Of a DNA stretch of 13,293 nt, positions 6,728 through 12,452 are shown in pieces. Positions within the stretch are counted from its first letter, which is position 1. Each line of letters begins with the position of its first letter. The position numbers and the translations under genes were made by a program. The notes below the pieces were generated by a model, which saw only the letters and a program-made list of their open reading frames with translations, was not told the origin of the DNA and ran no database searches. Location of the stretch: positions 1-13,293 of the forward strand of contig URWR01000030.1 in assembly GCA_900551595.1 (NCBI GenBank), written 5' to 3'. Source of the DNA: an uncultured Coriobacteriaceae bacterium. Its GTDB lineage: Bacteria; Actinomycetota; Coriobacteriia; Coriobacteriales; Atopobiaceae.

Positions 6728-8768
6728 GAATCCTTTTAAGAATAAAGCAACCTTTGGATTGAATCTTTTCATACATGAAGAAGGAGGCTATACCTCTCTG
6801 ACAGTGGCCTCAGCTATTCTCGTAAGCCTCTGTCTTGTTTTTGGTATCGCTTCGATAAGTTGGCTTAATAGCCGTTCTTCGGAAGTACAACGAGTTGCAG
6901 ACGCTGCTGCCCTTGCAGGTAGTAATGCGGTTACAGCATATGTGAGTGTGGCGCAGGTATTAGACGCGTGTGTATTGAGCATGGGGATAACTGGTGTTGT
7001 TGTTTCTGCTGCAGGACTCGTACTCGCTGCTGTTCCAGGACTTGGGCCAGCCGGTCTTGAAGTGGGTCAAGTTGGTACGAAAATACTTGAAGCACGACAG
7101 CGCTTTGCTCAAAAATCAGCCGAAGGGCTTTCAAAATTTGAAACAACGTTACCGCTCTTAGTTGCGACTAATTCAGCTTCTTGTATAGCTGCAAATTCTG
7201 AAGAGAGCAATATTGAATATGTAGGGTGTGCCCTGCCATTTCCCGTGAGCTCTCAGACAAACTTTGCCTTGGATGATGCTGAGATAGCTCCTGAACTGCT
7301 AAGTGAGCAAACTGAGAAAATGAGTGAAGTTTCTGATCGTGCTGACAAAGAAGCAGAAGCCGCAAATGAAGCTCGGGATGCTGGGTGGAGAGCGGACTGT
7401 GGGGATAAACCTTATTGCCTTTGGCAGCGCGCGGAAACACTTGCGGGACTCACGCCCTCGCAAAACCCTTGGTATCCTACGACTGATGGATGGAATTTTG
7501 GTATCCCTCTTATGAGGGCACGTGCATATTATGCGGCGCGTTCCGCCGCAGAAGCTCCTCAGAATTCAACGGCGGGTGAGCTGACAAATTCGTGTGCCAG
7601 AAAAGCATTCTATGATTATGCACTTTCTCAAGTGAACAACGGTCACTATATCGAACAAGCAGATGGTACTGTTGATATTTCGCTGCCAACCTTACCAAGG
7701 AACACTTCAGAAGTTCGTAAAACATCGCTTTATACTGACCGGCGCTGGCCATGCACGATGGAAGGTGGAGCGCGTGTATTGCATGCTAGTACAGACTGTC
7801 CAGGAGCAACAGGTCCATCATCAGGGACATCTTCACTAAGTGATATTGACGCTGGTAGTGCAAGTCGTTGTGCGACTTGTGACATGGATATTACGGATTT
7901 AGGCCGTGTGCCTGCTGCCTCTACGTCAATAGAAAATGGATTTGAATACCATTGGAAAGCCATCTGCGAAGCCTCTGAAAACTATGAAGCTCACAAAAAT
8001 GAACTCGTTCGTTTTGAAGCGGAGATGAAAGAAATTGCAGAGGATGGGGCGGATGAGTTCGATAAAGCAATGGATGAACTTGCTGGTGAGCGACCTGAAC
8101 TGTGTCCGCCTGGAGCTTGGGGTTGTGTGTCGGTAGTTTATCGAGGGGAATCAATAATCACTCCAAATGAGCTTACCGCTTCATTTCTTTCTGGATCTGA
8201 GCTTCCACAGGGAGCGGCGATTTCTGCGGCTGTTCTTGCACCTGATGAAGCTACGGCAGAAAACAATGTTATATCTCGATTCTTCGATGGTTTGTCTTCG
8301 GGCGAAGGTCTTGTTGGACTTCCAGCCATGATATGTGAGCTTTGGGGTACTGCATTACATGCCTATGGATCTGCTTACGAGAGCATAGGTTCTGCTGTAG
8401 GAGATTTTCTTGGACTTCTTGATGGAGTTTTGGGAGGTAGTGTTGCTGCTGATCTCCGAGAAATGCTTACGGACTTAGCAGGATCAACAATGTTTGCTCC
8501 CACGGATCTTCGTATGAGAAAACCAGTATTAACCAATTCACAAAACGTATTTGATAAAGCTGGACTTTCTGGTATGGGAGAAGCTCGAAGATTAATTGAA
8601 CGTTTGCCATCGAGCGGAAGTCCTGCTGAGCTTGCGGCTGCCCTTGGTGTTGAAGTGAGAAATGAATTGGGTACGGGAGCCTTTGTCGTTGCAGAACTTC
8701 CTATACCTGGCACCAACATCTCAATACCACTTTCAATAGATATTGGCAGTTTGGTTGGTGCCTCATGA
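6696..8768 (+). CDS. TadG-like pilus-associated protein, large, with embedded His/Cys motif
   Basis: 690 residues. The ATG has GGAGGG (6685-6690) upstream and lies inside the TadE-like gene. A membrane helix at about 33-57 is followed by SEVQRVADAAALAGSNAV (62-79), the hallmark of the putative Flp pilus-assembly TadE/G-like N-terminal family. A second hydrophobic stretch lies at about 97-118. Alpha-helical, charged, coiled-coil-like regions lie at about 195-230 and 425-465, and the C-terminal third is Gly/Ala/Leu-rich. Residues 361-396 hold His363, Cys368, Cys392 and Cys395 in a pattern like small zinc-binding loops. There are many other Cys (e.g. 163, 178, 235, 241, 300, 353, 424, 470, 477). 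TadG proteins are thought to anchor or support the pilus in the envelope; the role here is inferred from context. The stop overlaps the next start (ATGA). Confidence 0.82.
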   Translation: MKIGLARGIHKNPFKNKATFGLNLFIHEEGGYTSLTVASAILVSLCLVFGIASISWLNSRSSEVQRVADAAALAGSNAVTAYVSVAQVLDACVLSMGITGVVVSAAGLVLAAVPGLGPAGLEVGQVGTKILEARQRFAQKSAEGLSKFETTLPLLVATNSASCIAANSEESNIEYVGCALPFPVSSQTNFALDDAEIAPELLSEQTEKMSEVSDRADKEAEAANEARDAGWRADCGDKPYCLWQRAETLAGLTPSQNPWYPTTDGWNFGIPLMRARAYYAARSAAEAPQNSTAGELTNSCARKAFYDYALSQVNNGHYIEQADGTVDISLPTLPRNTSEVRKTSLYTDRRWPCTMEGGARVLHASTDCPGATGPSSGTSSLSDIDAGSASRCATCDMDITDLGRVPAASTSIENGFEYHWKAICEASENYEAHKNELVRFEAEMKEIAEDGADEFDKAMDELAGERPELCPPGAWGCVSVVYRGESIITPNELTASFLSGSELPQGAAISAAVLAPDEATAENNVISRFFDGLSSGEGLVGLPAMICELWGTALHAYGSAYESIGSAVGDFLGLLDGVLGGSVAADLREMLTDLAGSTMFAPTDLRMRKPVLTNSQNVFDKAGLSGMGEARRLIERLPSSGSPAELAAALGVEVRNELGTGAFVVAELPIPGTNISIPLSIDIGSLVGAS

Positions 8769-9232
8769 AAGCCCTGATATTTGAACGCAAAGCTCAGATG
8801 TCAGTGGAGCTTGCTGCCCTTCTTCCCATATTGATTGTGATGGTGTTTATGGCGTATAGCCTCATGAGATACGTGGAGCTGTGTGCTCAGTTTGATCAAG
8901 TTGCTCTTGATGCCATTGTTTCTCAAGGTGTATCACCTCCGGGCGAACAAACAATGGAACACGCGCAACGTGAGGTTAAAACATGCATTGAAAATGCAAT
9001 GGGAAATGCAGATGCGTATGAAGTTGAGGTACACGCTGAGACAGTTGGCCGGTTTGGAGGATCGGGCAATATGTCTGTCATTCCTTGTCTTACTCGCTTT
9101 ACCTGTATGCTCCGTGTCAAACCTTGGCCATCGCATTTTTCAATTGCAGGGATTAACTTCTCTCCTCCAGGGGTGCTTATTCATGAGCGGAGTCTTGTGG
9201 TCGACCGATATAGACCGGGAGTAGTGGTATGA
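8765..9232 (+). CDS. TadE/TadF-like pseudopilin
   Basis: 155 residues starting in the ATGA overlap with the TadG-like gene. After a short basic leader (MKALIFERKA) comes QMSVELAALLPILIVMVFM, a class III prepilin-like N-terminus with Glu at +5 (residue 15) but Ala rather than Gly before the predicted cut. One membrane helix (about 16-36) is followed by an extracytoplasmic domain (about 45-150) with Cys at about 40, 74, 108 and 114. The layout is that of TadE/TadF minor pseudopilins. Its stop overlaps the DUF192 gene start (ATGA), keeping it in the same operon. Confidence 0.8.
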   Translation: MKALIFERKAQMSVELAALLPILIVMVFMAYSLMRYVELCAQFDQVALDAIVSQGVSPPGEQTMEHAQREVKTCIENAMGNADAYEVEVHAETVGRFGGSGNMSVIPCLTRFTCMLRVKPWPSHFSIAGINFSPPGVLIHERSLVVDRYRPGVVV

Positions 9233-9591
9233 GGTCAAAACGGCAATCAGCGCTGAAAGGCAAACTGATAAACCTTGTGTTCAAAGAAAAAGTTCTTTCA
9301 GCCCGGATTCTCGTCAGTTTCTTTGAACGGACGAAAGGCCTTATCGGCGCTTCGCGGAGTGCATTACCTGTTCTCTTATTGGAGTGCAGTGATATTCACA
9401 CTCATCTCATGGCATTTCCAATAGATATTGCCTTTATTAATTCCGAAGGTGAGGTGATGAGTGTGTGCTTATCACTACATTGCGGGGCACGCATAAGATG
9501 CGAAGGTGCTATCGCAGTTCTCGAGCGTCCTGCGTCTAAAAGTGGATGGGTGGTTCCGGGAGAACAGATCGTTCGACAAACCCTTCAGTAA
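9229..9591 (+). CDS. DUF192 family protein
   Basis: 120 residues. It matches the DUF192 fold by its ordered motifs: ERTKGLIG (33-40), the core SDIHTHLMAFPIDIAFINSE (54-73), a conserved-position RCEGAIAVLERPA (90-102), and the closing VVPGEQIV (108-115). DUF192 proteins are small beta-barrel proteins of unknown biochemical function. Many are exported, but this one has no signal peptide, only a basic N-terminus. The ATG overlaps the preceding stop, and GGGAG (9217-9221) lies upstream. Co-transcription with the pilus genes suggests a role in pilus biogenesis, but that is inference only. Confidence 0.82.
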   Translation: MRSKRQSALKGKLINLVFKEKVLSARILVSFFERTKGLIGASRSALPVLLLECSDIHTHLMAFPIDIAFINSEGEVMSVCLSLHCGARIRCEGAIAVLERPASKSGWVVPGEQIVRQTLQ

Positions 9592-9606
9592 TTGTCAGGA
9601 GGAAAA

Positions 9607-10233
9607 ATGTTGACGGATGAGATGTACACTTCTCAGACCTATGCAGCTTCCTATGAGGCTGGATCTCAATCTACAAATACTAAGGTTTGTCCGCGGTGTG
9701 GAGCGATTCTCTTTAAAGACATGCAGGTATGCTATGGCTGTCTCTATGATTTTGATACGACCCAGAATAAGTCGTTTCTAGCGACAAGCGGGCAAATTGG
9801 CACACAGGATCATACATTCGAAAAGAATAAGGCCATCCAAACAGGGGATAGAGCAAGACAAGAGATTGTTGAGAAATCTATTGATTGCTCACTTTCTGAG
9901 AGCGCAGATGACACTATCGATCTGTCTGAAGTTCATAGAGTTGGAAATACCGAAGTCAGAGTTATTTCAGCTGCTATGGAGGTAAGGTGCGGGGTCCCTG
10001 ATGAAGGGATCACAATTGGAAGAGAAAACGACAATGACGTGATACTGCACGATAGAACTGTATCTCGTCATCATTTACGAATCATTCCCGACAAATCGGG
10101 GATTATGGCTCTCAATCAAGGAGCGACCAATCCTGCTTCATATAAAGGTGTGCCCATATTGGATTCTATGCACGTTGCATCGGGGGATAGTATCGATATA
10201 TGTGGAATACAGCTGAAAGTGATCATTAAATAA
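9607..10233 (+). CDS. Zinc-ribbon and FHA domain protein
   Basis: 208 residues from ATG 9607, chosen over a TTG at 9592 because AGGAGG (9597-9602) sits 4 nt before the ATG. An N-terminal zinc ribbon has two CxxC knuckles (Cys28/Cys31 and Cys42/Cys45) and is followed by a variable linker (about 50-115). A C-terminal FHA domain (about 120-208) shows the signature Gly138-Arg139, then TVSRHH (151-156) and Asn174. FHA domains bind phosphothreonine peptides, so this protein is a candidate reader of Ser/Thr kinase signals controlling the pilus machine; the kinase is not in the window. It follows the DUF192 gene by 15 nt and is the last gene of the operon. Confidence 0.88.
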   Translation: MLTDEMYTSQTYAASYEAGSQSTNTKVCPRCGAILFKDMQVCYGCLYDFDTTQNKSFLATSGQIGTQDHTFEKNKAIQTGDRARQEIVEKSIDCSLSESADDTIDLSEVHRVGNTEVRVISAAMEVRCGVPDEGITIGRENDNDVILHDRTVSRHHLRIIPDKSGIMALNQGATNPASYKGVPILDSMHVASGDSIDICGIQLKVIIK

Positions 10234-10265
10234 GAAAGAGAATTAACTCTTCAAAACCAAATATG

Positions 10266-10284
10266 GCTCATAGGAAGCTCATAG
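10266..10284. repeat. Phased direct repeat GCTCATAG (two copies)
   Basis: Two perfect copies of GCTCATAG begin at 10266 and 10277, 11 bp apart, about one helical turn. They lie just upstream of the paired GTTAAC sites and the start of the small FeoB-associated gene. The left copy also lies in an imperfect inverted repeat (ACCAAA at 10256 with TTTGGT at 10286-10291) that lacks a proper T-run and is not a good terminator. A regulatory role is possible but unproven. Confidence 0.4.
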
Positions 10285-10296
10285 TTTTGGTGTATA

Positions 10297-10324
10297 GTTA
10301 ACTAAAGTTAACAAATACTATTAT
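10297..10324 (+). promoter_or_regulatory. Paired GTTAAC sites overlapping a likely promoter
   Basis: GTTAAC occurs at 10297-10302 and 10307-10312, exactly 10 bp apart; the first is the centre of the perfect 10-bp palindrome TAGTTAACTA (10295-10304). TATTAT at 10319-10324 is a good -10 candidate, so the repeats would cover the -35/spacer region, where a repressor would act. The next gene is FeoB-associated, so a metal-responsive regulator of the DtxR/MntR or Fur type is a reasonable guess. The regulator is not identified from sequence. Confidence 0.45.
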
Positions 10325-10361
10325 ATGTGCAGGAAACTTTAGAAATTTCAGGGGGTGCAAA

Positions 10362-10583
10362 ATGTCTGTCCCACCTATAGACGTTGTGGTTCTTAGTATC
10401 GTTCTTGTTTTGGTGATCATTGCCATTCGTTCGATAATGCGCTCGAAAGGTTCTTGTGGCAGCTGTGCAAATGCGGGTACTTGTTCAGCCGCTCATAAGG
10501 GAGGATCTTGTCCGGTGGCATCTGCAACAATTTCTAACGCTCAAGCTCGATTAACTCATGATGATCAAAAGCCAGATGTATAA
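10362..10583 (+). CDS. FeoB-associated Cys-rich membrane protein
   Basis: 73 residues: one N-terminal membrane helix (about 7-26), a short basic stretch, then a Cys-rich tail with Cys32, Cys35, Cys41 and Cys50 (GSCGSCANAGTCSAAHKGGSC is residues 30-50). This layout is that of the small FeoB-associated Cys-rich membrane proteins usually found next to feoA/feoB ferrous iron transport genes. The role is presumed to be in metal handling near the membrane. The start is supported by AGGGGGT (10350-10356). It is unusual in standing alone here: no feoA or feoB flanks it, and it has its own likely promoter. Confidence 0.78.
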   Translation: MSVPPIDVVVLSIVLVLVIIAIRSIMRSKGSCGSCANAGTCSAAHKGGSCPVASATISNAQARLTHDDQKPDV

Positions 10584-10643
10584 GCACAATCCCAATATAC
10601 AGAGATCATGGCTTTCATCCGAATAAGGCAAAGTCTTGGCAGA

Positions 10644-10682
10644 GTGAAACAAGGGTGTAACACAACTATGCCATTGTGAAAC
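10644..10682 (+). promoter_or_regulatory. Phased GTGAAAC/GTGTAAC repeats, possible GlnR-type operator of glnA
   Basis: Three related heptamers lie on the same strand: GTGAAAC (10644-10650), GTGTAAC (10655-10661) and GTGAAAC (10676-10682). Starts are 11 and 21 bp apart, so they sit on about the same face of the helix. The first two contain GAAAC-n6-GTAAC, the half-site pattern described for the actinobacterial OmpR-type nitrogen regulator GlnR. They overlap the place where a -35 box would be for the -10 at 10686, fitting an activator or a promoter-blocking repressor. The match to a known regulator is inference. Confidence 0.5.
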
Positions 10683-10685
10683 ATG

Positions 10686-10691
10686 TATAAG
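10686..10691 (+). promoter_or_regulatory. Probable -10 box of the glutamine synthetase-like gene
   Basis: TATAAG lies 35 nt before the ATG at 10727. No recognisable -35 hexamer lies 16-18 bp upstream; the phased heptamers lie there instead, which suggests regulator-dependent transcription. Confidence 0.45.
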
Positions 10692-10726
10692 ATTGAGTAC
10701 GTCTCACATTTGTCTGGAGGCGCCTG

Positions 10727-12073
10727 ATGCCTTACGAGCAGCAAAGTATCGACTTTGTCTTAAGAACAGTTGAAGATCGCGACATTCGTTTTATTCGGCT
10801 GTGGTTTACCGATGTTCTCGGTAACCTTAAATCGTTTGCTATTTCTCCTGAGGATCTTGAAGAGGCATTTGAAGAGGGAATCGGATTTGATGGATCTGCG
10901 GTAGATGGATTTGCTGCTCCGCTCGAAGAATCTGATATGCTCGCTTTTCCAGATCCGGAAACTTTCCAAATGCTTCCTTGGCGTCCTGCGAAGAGCGGCG
11001 CTGCGCGCGTATTTTGTGATATTAAAACGCCAGCTCGTTTGCCCTTTGCAGGGGATCCGCGCTCTTGCCTTGAGCGTATTTTCCGTGAGGCTGATCGTCT
11101 AGGATATCTTCTTAACGTTGGCCCTGAACTAGAGTTTTTCTATTTCCGTAGCGATAAGGATCCGATTCCTATAGATAATGCAGGTTATTTTGACCTCACA
11201 CCTTATGATTCATCGTGCGACCTTCGCCGCAATACAACACTGATGCTTGAGAAGATGTCCATTCCTGTGGAGTACTCTCGTCATGCGATTGCGCCTTCTC
11301 AAAACAGTATTCAACTTCGTTATGCCGAGGCGCGTACTTGTGCGGACAATATTATGACTGCGCGTCATGTCATAAAACAGGTTGCTTTTGATGAAGGCAT
11401 GTATGCTTCATTTATGCCTAAGCCATTTGATAGTTCACCTGGCTCTGCTCTCTTCCTCAATCAGTCTTTGCTCAGCCATGACGGTGAAAATCTTTTCTGG
11501 GCTGAAGATGCTCCAGGTGGTACGCATCTCTCAAAATTGGCGAAATCTTATATTGCCGGTATTCTTGCATACGCTCGAGAATTTACTCTCATTACTAATC
11601 CGACGGTTAACTCTTATAAGCGCTTAATTCCAACGGGCGAAGTTCCTTGTTATGCAACATGGGGCAGGCGTAACCGTTCGGCTTTGGTACGTATTCCAGC
11701 GCATAAACCTGGAAAACATCTTTCCACTCGAATTGAGCTGCGCAGTCCCGATCCTACCTGCAACCCATACCTTGTATTAGCAGTAACACTTGCTGCAGGC
11801 CTTAAAGGTATTGAGGATGGCATGGAGCTTCCAGCTGAAGCAACGCTTGAAGATGCTACTTTGTCTCCTTCGGAGCTTGCAGCAAAGGGAATCTCACCTC
11901 TTCCACGCGATCTCGGTGAAGCAATAGATGCTTTTGAGAAAAGCGAACTCATGCGTACCACTCTCGGTTCGCACATCCATAGCTACCTCGTTGAGGCGAA
12001 GCGGCGTGAATGGGAAGAGTACCGTATGCATGTCACAAACTGGGAGCGCGATCACTACTACGGAGGGTTTTAA
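10727..12073 (+). CDS. glnA: Type I glutamine synthetase homologue with altered active site
   Basis: 448 residues, the normal length of short (alpha-type) GSI, with GGAGG at 10716-10720 before the ATG. GS normally makes glutamine from glutamate, ammonia and ATP. Kept motifs: IRLWFTDVLGNLK (22-34), GFDGSAVDGF (53-62), GPELEFF with Glu134/Glu136 (132-138), NPTVNSYKRLIP (291-302), Glu305, RRNRSALVRIP (314-324) and the STRIELRSPDP block (333-343) with Glu337. Changed: the family HHEVAPxQHEI motif reads RHAIAPSQNSI (185-195), so both metal-binding Glu are Ala187 and Ser194. The GSGMH motif after MPKP reads GSALF (239-243), so the active-site His is Phe243. The reading frame is intact and the remainder well conserved, which argues against simple decay. 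It may be catalytically inactive or have a changed role. A strong terminator follows it. Confidence 0.88.
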   Translation: MPYEQQSIDFVLRTVEDRDIRFIRLWFTDVLGNLKSFAISPEDLEEAFEEGIGFDGSAVDGFAAPLEESDMLAFPDPETFQMLPWRPAKSGAARVFCDIKTPARLPFAGDPRSCLERIFREADRLGYLLNVGPELEFFYFRSDKDPIPIDNAGYFDLTPYDSSCDLRRNTTLMLEKMSIPVEYSRHAIAPSQNSIQLRYAEARTCADNIMTARHVIKQVAFDEGMYASFMPKPFDSSPGSALFLNQSLLSHDGENLFWAEDAPGGTHLSKLAKSYIAGILAYAREFTLITNPTVNSYKRLIPTGEVPCYATWGRRNRSALVRIPAHKPGKHLSTRIELRSPDPTCNPYLVLAVTLAAGLKGIEDGMELPAEATLEDATLSPSELAAKGISPLPRDLGEAIDAFEKSELMRTTLGSHIHSYLVEAKRREWEEYRMHVTNWERDHYYGGF

Positions 12074-12124
12074 TCAGTCTGCTGCTAGGTAGAGAAAATC
12101 CTTTGAGACTTAAACCAAATCTTT

Positions 12125-12172
12125 CTCGCGGGCTTGCGGATAGGACCTTATCTGTAAGCCCGCGAGTTTTTT
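12125..12172 (+). terminator. Strong intrinsic terminator after the glutamine synthetase-like gene
   Basis: An 11-bp perfect GC-rich stem (CTCGCGGGCTT with AAGCCCGCGAG) continues inward for about 8 more pairs including G-T pairs, giving a stem of about 19 bp with a 4-nt loop (12144-12147). Six T follow directly (12167-12172). It ends transcription about 50 nt after the glnA-like stop. Confidence 0.93.
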
Positions 12173-12452
12173 GTATTCTCTGTTTTGAGTACACAGCAAA
12201 ATTGAGATGTGTCAGTTTGATTTCTTTTAAATAGCTCTTATTTTTCTGAAGCGTTTCTGCAGGCACATGGCATGACGAGAGCGTTACGTTTTGTTGCCAA
12301 TGAGTAATAACGACCATCGTGAGATGCGTTTCGTTAGCCAAGATAGTTGATGATTTCCCCCATGCATTACATCGCTTTTGATGTCATGTATTTGCTTTAG
12401 CCGGGCTGTCGCATCCAATCAAATGAACTCCATTGCTTAAGGGGGAGATCAT
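12173..12452 (+). other. Intergenic leader before the substrate-binding lipoprotein gene
   Basis: 280 bp without a supported gene. A weak promoter candidate is TTGATT (12217-12222) with TATTTT (12239-12244), spacer 16; it would leave a leader of about 200 nt. Within it are short inverted repeats (e.g. ACATC/GATGT around 12369-12383) but no structure that I can assign to a known riboswitch. The short open frames crossing this region on both strands run through the terminator and look random. Confidence 0.35.

Noticed and set aside
10256..10291. Imperfect inverted repeat (ACCAAA ... TTTGGT) considered as a terminator for the pilus operon.
   Set aside because: The stem is AT-rich and bulged and no T-run follows, so it does not meet the pattern of an intrinsic terminator.
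12272..12298. ATGAC-n6-GTTAC-n6-TTGCC series, considered as a second GlnR-like operator before the lipoprotein gene.
   Set aside because: Only one half-site fits well; the match is within what chance would give in 280 bp.
12033..12341. Minus-strand 102-codon open frame over the glnA end and the following gap.
   Set aside because: It runs through a strong terminator hairpin, has no ribosome site and no recognisable protein features.
12361..12452. Leader of the lipoprotein gene considered as a riboswitch.
   Set aside because: Only short interrupted hairpins are seen and no known riboswitch core motif was recognised.
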